Shown here: positions 1 through 6,673 of the stretch, piece by piece
How positions within the stretch are numbered: position 1 is the first letter of the stretch
Layout: each line of letters begins with the position of its first letter
NCBI GenBank assembly: GCA_002319875.1
Contig: DCFS01000100.1
Coordinates: 1 to 12,228, forward strand
Direction: 5' to 3'
From: Treponema sp. UBA1798
GTDB lineage: Bacteria; Spirochaetota; Spirochaetia; Treponematales; Treponemataceae
Length of the DNA: 12,228 nucleotides
Program-made: the position numbers and the translations under genes
Notes under the pieces: model-generated
The model's database searches: none
What the model was told of the DNA's origin: nothing
Seen by the model: only the letters and a program-made list of their open reading frames with translations

Positions 1-742
1 TGTCGTACTGGAACTGGACGTCGTGTTCTTTAAGATATGCGAGCATCGGCTGAATGAGCGATTCGTACTGGTTGTACTTTGTGAATTTAAGCGCTGAAAA
101 ATCAGGAAGACCGCCGATGTGATGGATAAAGCGCTGGAAGTACAGTTTCATTTCGAGTGCACTGTGCCAGTTTTCAAACGCGAACATGGTCCGCCAGTAC
201 AGCCAGAAATTAGAGTTGAACACTTCGTCGTCGAAAATATCTTCAATCGTCTTATCGTACAGGTCTTCGTCTTTTGTCATAAAGAGTTTGACGATTTCCA
301 TGCATCCTTTGTCGCTCAGGCCGAACTTGCCGTCTGTATGTGCATCCTGGCCGCGGTTTTCGGTTGCCCTCATGAGTGAATAGTTGGGATCGTGCTTGTT
401 GAGCCAGTAGAATTCGTCCAGAACAGACGCTCCCTTCGTTTCAAGAGAGGGGATTGAATGAAACAGATCCCACAGGCATTCAAAATGATTTTCCATCTCG
501 CGTCCGCCGCGGATCACGAATCCTTTCTGCGGGTCGTTGATTCCGTCGCATGCACCGCCGGCAATCTTCATTTCTTCCAGAACGTGTACCCTGCTGCCTT
601 TCATCTGTCCGTCGCGGACAAGAAAACAGGCAGCTGCCAGTCCTGCAAGTCCTGAGCCGATGATATATGCTGATTTTTTGTCTACGTCAGCCGGTTTTTC
701 GGGCCGTGCAAACGCTTCATAGTTACCATTGCTGTAATACAT
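1..742 (-). CDS. ohyA: Oleate hydratase (myosin-cross-reactive antigen family), N-terminal part
   Basis: FAD-dependent hydratase that adds water to the cis-9 double bond of oleic and related free unsaturated fatty acids to give 10-hydroxy acids. This is usually a membrane-associated detoxification step in host-associated bacteria. The 247 visible codons start at ATG 742, preceded by AAGGAG 8 bases upstream, and the frame runs off the left edge; the family is usually about 560-590 residues. A Rossmann dinucleotide motif is at residues 27-35 (G29-x-G31-x-x-G34). The family hallmark RGGREMENHFECLWDLF is at 77-93, and E81 there matches the proposed catalytic glutamate of characterised hydratases. 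Further family-typical text (FENWHSALEMKLYFQRF) follows around 190-210. A TetR gene lies 122 bp upstream on the same strand, with an operator-like dyad in the gap. Family assignment is very secure; the C-terminal half is not visible. Confidence 0.95.
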   Translation of the reverse strand, partial: MYYSNGNYEAFARPEKPADVDKKSAYIIGSGLAGLAAACFLVRDGQMKGSRVHVLEEMKIAGGACDGINDPQKGFVIRGGREMENHFECLWDLFHSIPSLETKGASVLDEFYWLNKHDPNYSLMRATENRGQDAHTDGKFGLSDKGCMEIVKLFMTKDEDLYDKTIEDIFDDEVFNSNFWLYWRTMFAFENWHSALEMKLYFQRFIHHIGGLPDFSALKFTKYNQYESLIQPMLAYLKEHDVQFQYD

Positions 743-832
743 ATGATTTCTCCTTATATCCTGTTTATACTGTTGTTCTATACCGAATATAAACGGAGGA
801 GCAGGGAAAAGGAATAGACAGGTTTTATCGGA

Positions 833-849
833 TGTCTGAAATTCAGACA
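833..849. promoter_or_regulatory. Perfect 17-bp dyad, candidate TetR operator for ohyA
   Basis: TGTCTGAA-A-TTCAGACA has two exact 8-bp arms around one central base. It lies 15 bp past the TetR stop codon and about 90 bp upstream of the oleate hydratase start. No U-tract follows on the minus strand, so it does not look like a terminator. Size and symmetry fit a TetR-family operator. The link to the neighbouring regulator is inferred from position. Confidence 0.5.
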
Positions 850-864
850 CGAAGTGCTTATTGT

Positions 865-1431
865 CTAATTTTGTTTTATTCTGCCGAATCGTTCCAGAGC
901 TTTGAAGATGTCCCCTTCTACAAGGGTGCTTATCTGCCGGACAAGTACGTCCGGTTTTTTGTACATGTCGCCTTCGATCCATTCAAACACAATGCCGACA
1001 AAAGCATATTTATAGAAATTTGCAATGAACGCTTTGTCTTCATCACGTACAGAAAATTTTACGGCACATTCGTTCACTACGTCGATAAGAAGATTGTAGA
1101 CTTCTTTATACAGGAAATCCAGCAGATGCTGGCGGCAGCTTGAATAATATGTACGTAACACAAAATTCCTGTTGGTAAGTACGTAATTAAAGACGTTCAT
1201 GAATCCGTCCTGCCATGTGTCGTATGTCTTCTTTTCGCCGATGCTTTCTGTCGTTTCTTTCTGATAAATCCACGATACAAGATCGTATATATCCTTGAAG
1301 TGGTAATAGAATGTCTGACGGTTAACACCGCAGTCTTCTACGATCTGAGTGACGGTGATCCGGTCAATCGGGGTTGTTTCAGAAATTTTTTTGAGTGATG
1401 CTGCAAGTGCTGTTTTCGTTATCAGTGACAT
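865..1431 (-). CDS. TetR/AcrR-family transcriptional regulator (DhaS-like type)
   Basis: A 188-residue DNA-binding protein. Residues 1-50 form a TetR-type helix-turn-helix (ITVTQIVEDCGVNRQTFYYHF), with the characteristic TFYYHFKD recognition-helix ending. The C-terminal half is an all-helical ligand or dimerisation domain rich in aromatic residues (FYKYAFVGIVFEWIEG), resembling the TetR_C_8/DhaS-like class. The ATG at 1431 has only a weak GGAAA ribosome site about 8 bases upstream. It stops with TAG at 865 and is followed on the same strand by oleate hydratase. The gap contains a perfect 17-bp dyad, so control of the hydratase in response to fatty acids is the simplest hypothesis. Ligand and sign of regulation are unknown. 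DhaS itself is a dihydroxyacetone-kinase activator, but no dha genes are here, so that name is not transferred. Confidence 0.88.
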   Translation of the reverse strand: MSLITKTALAASLKKISETTPIDRITVTQIVEDCGVNRQTFYYHFKDIYDLVSWIYQKETTESIGEKKTYDTWQDGFMNVFNYVLTNRNFVLRTYYSSCRQHLLDFLYKEVYNLLIDVVNECAVKFSVRDEDKAFIANFYKYAFVGIVFEWIEGDMYKKPDVLVRQISTLVEGDIFKALERFGRIKQN

Positions 1432-1492
1432 ATGTTTTTCCGGTTTTATTCATGCTCATTTAGTATATCCGTCTTTTTGTGTGTGTGAAAGG

Positions 1493-1855
1493 TTATTGCG
1501 ATGCTTCGCCTGTGTTTTTTGTTTTCATAAAATCGATATATGAATCTCCGAATGCAGCAAGCGCCTGTATCACGGGGATGAATTTTTTCCCGATGTCTGT
1601 CAGCGAGTATTCAACCTTCGGGGGTATTGTGTTGAATACTTTACGCTGCACAAGGTTGTGTTCCTCAAGAAAACGAAGCTGTTTGGTGAGCGTTGTCTGG
1701 GTAATATCTCCGAGTGCGCGCTGCAGTTCACCAAAACGCAGAGTTTTTTCCTGGAGCTGGTGCATGATAAGCAGATTCCATTTTCCGGAAAATAGTTTTT
1801 GTGTTGTAACATACGGGCATATGCCGAAAAGCCTGTCTGTATCGTCTGTGTCCAT
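1493..1855 (-). CDS. HxlR-family winged-helix regulator (MarR-like, possible redox sensor)
   Basis: A 120-residue HxlR-type protein. CPYVTTQKLFSGKWNLLIM near the N-terminus, LRFGELQRAL, the recognition region ITQTTLTKQLRFLEEHNLV, and the wing with IPPKVEYSLTDIGKKF are all family hallmarks. Cys13 lies in the CP motif used as a redox switch by relatives such as YodB and HypR; sensing of quinones, aldehydes or disulfide stress is therefore plausible but not shown. I chose the ATG at 1855 because GAGG lies 7 bases upstream; a TTG six bases earlier would sit almost on that site. The gene is divergent from the PNPOx-like flavoprotein, and the intergenic region is packed with short dyads, the classic layout of an HxlR regulator and its target. 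A TATAAT lies at 1878-1883 on this strand without a good -35. Confidence 0.92.
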   Translation of the reverse strand: MDTDDTDRLFGICPYVTTQKLFSGKWNLLIMHQLQEKTLRFGELQRALGDITQTTLTKQLRFLEEHNLVQRKVFNTIPPKVEYSLTDIGKKFIPVIQALAAFGDSYIDFMKTKNTGEASQ

Positions 1856-1882
1856 AGTCAAACCTCATATCAGTACAATTAT

Positions 1883-1946
1883 AGTATCATATAAGATACT
1901 TAGTATAGTAAAAAATCGTACTTGTAATATACTACTAATATTAGTA
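1883..1946. promoter_or_regulatory. Divergent promoter with overlapping TACT/AGTA dyads (HxlR operator region)
   Basis: Three exact inverted repeats lie here: AGTATC-N6-GATACT (1883-1900), ATACT-T-AGTAT (1896-1906) and TACTAATATTAGTA (1933-1946). The first two overlap. TACT...AGTA half-sites recall the YodB-type HxlR operator (TACT-N7-AGTA), though the spacing differs. For the plus-strand flavoprotein, TTGTAA (1922-1927) and TACAGT (1945-1950) with a 17-bp spacer form a plausible sigma-70 promoter, which the last dyad would cover. Binding by the adjacent HxlR protein is inferred. Confidence 0.5.
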
Positions 1947-2052
1947 CAGTATCAATACAAGCCTGATAAAAACGGCTTTGCAGAAAATAGACAAATCCTC
2001 ACAGCTGAACGATTTTTGTACTTTCTGCCATTTGATCCTCTGGAGGTATTGT

Positions 2053-2445
2053 ATGATGCGGACGTATGAATTTTTAAGAAAGGCAGGAACATTCTACCTT
2101 GCAACGACAGATCACGATCAGCCGAGAGTCCGGCCGTTCGGAGCGGTGTGTACCTATAATGGAAAGCTGTATATCACGACAAGCAATAAAAAAGAATGCT
2201 TCAGGCAGATGCTTGAAAACCCGAAGGTGGAAATTTCGGGAATGTCCGGTGAAAGCTGGATACGGCTTACCTGCAGAGTTGTTCTGGATACATCTGTTGA
2301 GGCAAAAAAAGCAATGCTCAAAGAAAATCCGTCTTTAAAGAATATGTATGCTGTTGATGACGGAAAATTTGAGGTACTTTATCTTGAAAAAGCAACTGCC
2401 GTATTTAACGCCTTCGGCAAAGAGCCGGAAACAGAAACGTTTTAA
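2053..2445 (+). CDS. Pyridoxamine 5'-phosphate oxidase-like flavin-binding protein
   Basis: About 130 residues of the split-barrel PNPOx-like fold, which binds FMN, F420 or haem depending on the subfamily. Seen directly: an N-terminal helix (TYEFLRKAGTFYLATTD), the strand pair DQPRVRPFGAVCTYNGKLYI, then TSNKKECFRQMLENPKVEIS, a typical arrangement of this family. ATG 2053 is preceded by GGAGG with a 6-base gap; the next codon is also ATG (2056, 9-base gap), so either may be used. A longer reading from 1978 would add residues unlike the family and lies before the ribosome site. It is divergent from the HxlR regulator and probably its target. The true substrate is unknown; it is too short and generic to call a genuine PdxH. 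It is likely a small stress-related flavin reductase or binding protein. Confidence 0.88.
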   Translation: MMRTYEFLRKAGTFYLATTDHDQPRVRPFGAVCTYNGKLYITTSNKKECFRQMLENPKVEISGMSGESWIRLTCRVVLDTSVEAKKAMLKENPSLKNMYAVDDGKFEVLYLEKATAVFNAFGKEPETETF

Positions 2446-2464
2446 ATGAAGCTGGATCCGTGAT

Positions 2465-2983
2465 TCAGAACAGGCCGGTATATACCGGCCACGGTTTTCC
2501 TGACTGAACGGTGAGTCCAGACGACAGTCCCAGATGCCACATAAGATGCCTGAACTGTCCCAGGATGAGCGTGAGCCGCGTGAACCTGCCGTTATCTGCC
2601 TTTTCTGCGAGCATGGTATCGGTAAGTGTGTCAAAATAAGATTCAATTTTCTGCCGTACGTATAAAGCATAGCTGACGAGCTGGCTGCGCGTGACAGAAA
2701 CTCCGGCGGCCTGATGGTAATCAGGCCGTTTTTCATCAATAATTGAAAGAGCGGGATTTATTCCGCAGACTGTACTATCTGGTTCCGTAAACGTATCAGG
2801 GTTAATGAAATTCTTATCAAGGGAATGTATCGTATGAAAGAGATAGCGCCAGTTCGGCAGTCCGTCTATAAGCGTATTAAGTTCCGCGGCTGCTATCTGG
2901 TCGTCAAGGTTTTTAAGCAGAACTTCCGTCTGTTCCCGGAGTATACCGGTTAGAATCCTGTTTGAATCTGAATTGGTATTCAT
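2465..2983 (-). CDS. DinB-like (YfiT/DinB four-helix) metalloprotein
   Basis: A 172-residue protein read from ATG 2983. It has the pattern of DinB-superfamily four-helix bundles: an N-terminal helix, NWRYLFHTIHSLD (H50/H53), a central loop, a helix with SYFDTL, and GQFRHLMWHLG near the C-terminus (H146, H150). The histidines at the ends of helices match the usual three-His metal site. Known members include bacillithiol/mycothiol transferases and uncharacterised damage-inducible proteins; no substrate can be assigned. The frame is open upstream to 3121, but that extension overlaps the divergent HD-GYP gene and has no ribosome site. ATG 2983 itself lacks a clear Shine-Dalgarno; AGGA lies 18 bases upstream, so the start is uncertain. 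It converges with the flavoprotein gene, only 19 bp separating the stops. Confidence 0.75.
   Translation of the reverse strand: MNTNSDSNRILTGILREQTEVLLKNLDDQIAAAELNTLIDGLPNWRYLFHTIHSLDKNFINPDTFTEPDSTVCGINPALSIIDEKRPDYHQAAGVSVTRSQLVSYALYVRQKIESYFDTLTDTMLAEKADNGRFTRLTLILGQFRHLMWHLGLSSGLTVQSGKPWPVYTGLF
2473..2490 (+). terminator. 18-bp perfect palindrome, possible terminator of the flavoprotein gene
   Basis: GGCCGGTATATACCGGCC is self-complementary and begins 28 bp after the flavoprotein stop. It is followed by ACGGTTTTCC, a short and imperfect U-tract. It lies inside the 3' end of the convergent DinB-like gene, where it encodes part of the last residues. A terminator role is plausible; the tail is weak. 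Confidence 0.4.
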
Positions 2984-3087
2984 GCAGTAAATATACTGGA
3001 TTCCTGTACCGGTTTCAATTATTATTCGAGTGGCGGAACGAATAAAAAATTTGTTCATATAAGAAAAGTGTGATAGACTTTTAAAGT

Positions 3088-4182
3088 ATGACATTTCAAA
3101 ATGGTGGTTATGATTCCTCAATACTCATAGCAGACAGTAATGAAGCGGACAGGCACACTGTCAATGCCCTGTTGGTATCAGAAGGGTATTCTCCTGTCTG
3201 GGCTGTATCGGGGAAGGACGTTTTATCAATCGTAGCTGATAAAAAAATTGATCTTATTCTGATGGACATTATGATGCCCGGTACCGACTGGCCGGAAATA
3301 GTTAAACAGCTGAAAGACAATGAACGTACCAGCTGCATCCCGGTGATACTGGTAACTGCCGGAGAAAACCGTGCAATGAAGATCAAGGTACTTCAGACGG
3401 GAGCGGAAGAGGTCCTTTCACGGCCTCTTGATTTTGACGAACTTATTATACGGATACGCAATCTCCTGCGGAGCAAAGAATACGGTGATTTTCTTAATTA
3501 TTACAACGAATCTCTTAAGACAGAAATCAAAGTCAGGTCAAACAGACTCGAGGAAGCCTATCGGGAAACGCTTATAACGCTTGTACGGGCTTCTGAGTTC
3601 AGGGACGAAGATACAGGCCTTCATATTAACCGGATAGGACGGTACAGCTGTACCCTGGCGGAACTGCTGGGGATGGATGAAGAGTTTATACGGACAATTC
3701 TGCTTTCTTCGCTTATGCATGATGTTGGTAAAATAGGTATTCCTGATTCAATACTTCTTAAGCATGATCCGCTTAATGCACAGGAAATGAAGATCATGCA
3801 TTCTCATTGTATCCTTGGCGCGGAGATACTTCGTGACGGTAAATCCCGCTATCTTGTTATGGGTGCTGAAATAGCTTTGTCGCATCATGAACGCTGGGAC
3901 GGTTCCGGTTATCCTTACGGACTCGCGGGCAACGATATACCACTGTCGGCACGGATTACTCAGATTGCCGACGTGTACGATGCTTTGCGGTGCAGGCGTC
4001 CGTATAAACCGGCTCTTGATCATACAACTACCATGCGGATATTGACAGAAGGCGACGGAAGAACAATGCCCCGCCATTTTGATCCGGACGTCCTTGCGGT
4101 TTTTCGTGAAAATGCTGATGTTTTTGACAGTATATTCACTTCGTCAAACGAAGTAACAGAAAAAAAGGAACATCAGGAATAA
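3088..4182 (+). CDS. Response regulator with HD-GYP cyclic-di-GMP phosphodiesterase domain
   Basis: A 364-residue cytoplasmic signalling protein. The receiver domain (about 12-125) has the phospho-acceptor D60 in LILMDIMMPG and T90 in VILVTAG. Only D16 of the usual acidic pair is kept (S17 follows), and the conserved lysine before proline is R112. After a helical linker (about 130-160), the HD-GYP domain spans about 161-350: H211-D212 in LMHDVGKIGIP, H240, H266-H267-E268, the GYP-type motif WDGSGYP (270-276) and D295 in IADVYDAL. The catalytic residues look complete, so hydrolysis of cyclic-di-GMP (to pGpG or GMP) is expected. No partner histidine kinase is adjacent. ATG 3088 has no Shine-Dalgarno. 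A possible promoter, TTGTTC (3051-3056) and TAGACT (3074-3079), would start the mRNA almost at the ATG. The gene is divergent from the DinB-like gene. Confidence 0.93.
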   Translation: MTFQNGGYDSSILIADSNEADRHTVNALLVSEGYSPVWAVSGKDVLSIVADKKIDLILMDIMMPGTDWPEIVKQLKDNERTSCIPVILVTAGENRAMKIKVLQTGAEEVLSRPLDFDELIIRIRNLLRSKEYGDFLNYYNESLKTEIKVRSNRLEEAYRETLITLVRASEFRDEDTGLHINRIGRYSCTLAELLGMDEEFIRTILLSSLMHDVGKIGIPDSILLKHDPLNAQEMKIMHSHCILGAEILRDGKSRYLVMGAEIALSHHERWDGSGYPYGLAGNDIPLSARITQIADVYDALRCRRPYKPALDHTTTMRILTEGDGRTMPRHFDPDVLAVFRENADVFDSIFTSSNEVTEKKEHQE

Positions 4183-4187
4183 ACGCC

Positions 4188-4237
4188 GCCGGTCAGTATA
4201 TCCCGGCCACCCGGTATGATCCGCGGTTATTTTTTTT
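4188..4237 (+). terminator. GC-rich hairpin region followed by T8, possible terminator
   Basis: Just after the HD-GYP stop, GCCGG (4188-4192) can pair with CCGGC (4203-4207) over a 10-base loop. A CCGCGG element then runs into TTATTTTTTTT. The T-run is also the last lysine codons of the convergent Rieske gene. The stem directly before the T-run is weak, so confidence is low. Confidence 0.35.
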
Positions 4238-5192
4238 GGAGTTCGTTTCTTTTTTTTCTGAATTCGATTATCGGCAGATCTCCCTGTACAAGGTGTTCGT
4301 CCATATGCAGGTCACTTTTTTTGGGCAGCTGCGTGATGACGACCCTGCGGTCCTGATGAAGGATGATGCGGTCCATTGTGTTTCCCGTTATGTTCACGAG
4401 CGTTCTAAGGACGGGAATCCGCACGAAATTCTGGTAGAACCGGAGATAGATGCGGGTGTTTTCTTCGTCTACGGGTACAAAAGCGGCCATGATCCGAAGA
4501 TGCGGGGATATACGGTTCTGCCACGTGTTGGGAAGCTGAAGCTGAAGACTGAAAAGCCGCTCATAATCAGATAGTTCATCAGGCTTTAAAGGCCGCTGTC
4601 CGGTATCTTGTACGTTGCTGACGTAAAATGTCATGAGCGTTCCTTCCCATCTAACCACGGGACCATTAACAAGTTTTTTATTTCCTTTACCGATCGTTGT
4701 CCGGTGTACGAATGGCAGGTGTACGACGTCCAGCTGATTTTCGATGGCACGAGTGTAATGGACCCCCCACGTTTCTACGATCTGTCCGTAGCTGTATCCC
4801 TTTTTTAATTCAGTAAAAAAAGAAATTTCAGGACGGGATGTATTTTTGTCTCCGTACCATACCCAGATAAAGCCGTATGCTTCTTTTGCAATGTACGAGG
4901 GAACGCGGTATTGTTCACCGGGAACAGAGACCTTTCCGTCTGCAGGAATGTGCGTTACCTTTCCCGTTGAATCGTATTCGAAACCGTGGAACGGACAGAC
5001 GGCTTGTCCGTCTATGACTTTCCCGCAGGAAAGACTTGCACCGCGGTGGCAGCATTTGTCTGCAATGCAGCAGATGTCGTTTCTGCTGTTTCTCCAGAAG
5101 ACAAGTTTTTCTGAAAATCTTGTTGTTCCGGTAAGTCTGCCTTTTTTTACTTCCCGTGCATCAAGTACTGCATACCACTGATTGTAAATCAT
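4227..5192 (-). CDS. Rieske non-heme iron oxygenase (aromatic ring-hydroxylating type, alpha subunit-like)
   Basis: A 321-residue cytoplasmic oxygenase. The N-terminal Rieske domain (about 5-110) binds a 2Fe-2S cluster through C47-x-H49 and C66-x2-H69 with the standard 16-residue gap. The catalytic domain has the mononuclear iron motif ENxxD-x2-H-x4-H (E151, N152, D155, H158, H163). A C-terminal acidic ligand probably lies in NTMDRIILHQD. Such enzymes use O2 and electrons from a separate reductase for ring hydroxylation, demethylation or chlorophyll-type ring opening; this short single-subunit form resembles the VanA/PaO-like groups. Substrate unknown. I chose ATG 5192 because GAGG lies 5 bases upstream; a GTG two codons earlier overlaps that site. 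It has its own promoter, so it need not depend on the GH13 gene upstream. No reductase or ferredoxin gene is in the window. Confidence 0.92.
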   Translation of the reverse strand: MIYNQWYAVLDAREVKKGRLTGTTRFSEKLVFWRNSRNDICCIADKCCHRGASLSCGKVIDGQAVCPFHGFEYDSTGKVTHIPADGKVSVPGEQYRVPSYIAKEAYGFIWVWYGDKNTSRPEISFFTELKKGYSYGQIVETWGVHYTRAIENQLDVVHLPFVHRTTIGKGNKKLVNGPVVRWEGTLMTFYVSNVQDTGQRPLKPDELSDYERLFSLQLQLPNTWQNRISPHLRIMAAFVPVDEENTRIYLRFYQNFVRIPVLRTLVNITGNTMDRIILHQDRRVVITQLPKKSDLHMDEHLVQGDLPIIEFRKKRNELQKK

Positions 5193-5211
5193 AAACACCT
5201 CTATGTTATTT

Positions 5212-5239
5212 AGTGTAGCACCACTCTGATTTTTTTCAA
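5212..5239 (-). promoter_or_regulatory. Sigma-70 type promoter of the Rieske oxygenase gene
   Basis: On the minus strand TTGAAA (5234-5239) and TACACT (5212-5217) are separated by 16 bp. The start of transcription would fall near 5205, giving a short leader that contains the GAGG ribosome site before ATG 5192. Confidence 0.5.
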
Positions 5240-5285
5240 AAGGCTGTAACAGGAGGCCGATGATCAGCAGACTTGCAGGTACTGT

Positions 5286-6656
5286 TCAGCTGCCGGTACG
5301 GGAAAGATAGAGAATGCTTTCCGGCAGCAGCGAGACGCTGCCGTTGTACCTGCTTATTCCGCCGGTAAGCAGATTCCTGTATGTTCCGTATAAGCCGTCG
5401 AAACGGGCATATGACTGGCCGCAGGGGTTTACCGTGTACGGCGAACCGGAAGCATTCAATGCAACGATAACCTCTGTGCCGGGGGTATTCCTCGAAAATA
5501 TGAACTGTCCGTTGGTAAGGAACAGCTGGCGGTACGTTCCGCCGCGCAGTGCGGAGTTTTCCTGCCGGACGCGGGCGAAGTCTGCCATATTGTCCGTCAG
5601 CGCTGTCCATTCAGGATGTTCTATTGCGGGGCGGAGCGCGTTGTCCCCGTCCTGCTTTTTACCATGGATTCCCCATTCGCTTCCGTAATAGACACACGGC
5701 GTTCCCGGTATGGCAAACAGCAGTCCGTATGCGAGTGGAATGTGCGCAGGGTTTTTAAGGATACTCGCAATTCGTTCAACGTCGTGGTTATCAACAAAAT
5801 TGAACAAATTCATATTTCTGCATATGCCGTTGTTTCCGTACAGACGGTTCAGGGAATATGCTATTTCAAAAAAGTTTATGTCGTTCAGGCTGGAGTATAT
5901 CCCTTTATAGCACTCATAACCGGTACAGCTGTGCAGTTTGTCCGGCCCGATAAACTGTGCGTAGAGGTCCCTGATAAGTTCTCCGATGAGCACGAATTCC
6001 TGTCCCTTTTCTCTGCCAAGTGAATCGGTATATGCGCGGAGTTTCTGAATGAACCATTCGGGCAGACTGTATGCCACGTCAAGGCGGATGCCGTCTATGC
6101 CGAACAGATCGGACCATTTACGTATTGCACCAAAGATGTGTTCCTGTACGGCAGGGTTTTCAAGATTCAGTTTTACCAGGTCGTAATGTCCTTCCCAGCC
6201 TTCATACCAGAAACCGTCGTTCCGGTCGGAATTCCGGCTCCAGTCTATATGAAACCAGTCTTTGTATGCCGACTGCTGTCGGTGCTCCTGTACGTCGCGG
6301 AATGCCCAGAATCCGCGTCCAGTGTGATTAAAAACGCCGTCAAGCACGACTTTAATACCCGCGTCATGGAGTGCACGGCAGACTGTGGCAAAATCTTCAT
6401 TACTGCCGAGTCTGCTGTCGATTGTATAATAATCACGTGTGTCGTATCCGTGGCTGTCGCTCTGAAATACCGGTGAAAAATAGACGGCGTTCACTCCGAG
6501 CCGCTTCAGATGCGGAATCCAGCCGGATATGCGTGAGATCCTGTTTACCGGCTGTGCTGCCCCGTTCCACACTGACCAGTCCCATGAATTTTCTGCAGGA
6601 GCTCCGCACAATCCGAGCGGATATATCTGATAAAAAAAAGCATCGTTAAACCACAT
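5286..6656 (-). CDS. GH13 alpha-amylase-family glycoside hydrolase, cytoplasmic
   Basis: A 456-residue (beta/alpha)8-barrel enzyme that cleaves or rearranges alpha-glucosidic bonds. All GH13 signature regions are present: VLDGVFNH (D106-H111), GIDGIRLDVA with nucleophile D193, the acid/base E226 in VLIGE, and FVDNHD with H291-D292. YFSPVFQSDSHGYDTRDY and the following segment match the usual start of the barrel. The C-terminal ~80 residues look like the beta-sandwich domain C. There is no signal peptide, so it probably acts on imported malto-oligosaccharides, in the manner of cyclomaltodextrinase or neopullulanase-like enzymes; exact specificity cannot be read. ATG 6656 is chosen because GGAGG lies 7 bases upstream; a longer reading would overlap the TetR gene. 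It follows that TetR gene by 17 bp and should be cotranscribed with it. Confidence 0.94.
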   Translation of the reverse strand: MWFNDAFFYQIYPLGLCGAPAENSWDWSVWNGAAQPVNRISRISGWIPHLKRLGVNAVYFSPVFQSDSHGYDTRDYYTIDSRLGSNEDFATVCRALHDAGIKVVLDGVFNHTGRGFWAFRDVQEHRQQSAYKDWFHIDWSRNSDRNDGFWYEGWEGHYDLVKLNLENPAVQEHIFGAIRKWSDLFGIDGIRLDVAYSLPEWFIQKLRAYTDSLGREKGQEFVLIGELIRDLYAQFIGPDKLHSCTGYECYKGIYSSLNDINFFEIAYSLNRLYGNNGICRNMNLFNFVDNHDVERIASILKNPAHIPLAYGLLFAIPGTPCVYYGSEWGIHGKKQDGDNALRPAIEHPEWTALTDNMADFARVRQENSALRGGTYRQLFLTNGQFIFSRNTPGTEVIVALNASGSPYTVNPCGQSYARFDGLYGTYRNLLTGGISRYNGSVSLLPESILYLSRTGS

Positions 6657-6673
6657 TTCTGTTCCTCCCTGTA

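Noticed and set aside
1978..2052. Longer N-terminus for the PNPOx-like protein
   Set aside because: The extra residues are unlike the family, and GGAGG lies directly before ATG 2053.
2984..3121. Longer N-terminus for the DinB-like protein
   Set aside because: It overlaps the divergent HD-GYP gene, has no ribosome site and does not resemble the family.
4236..4574. Plus-strand open frame opposite the Rieske gene
   Set aside because: It is antisense to a gene with clear metal-binding motifs and shows no recognisable domain.
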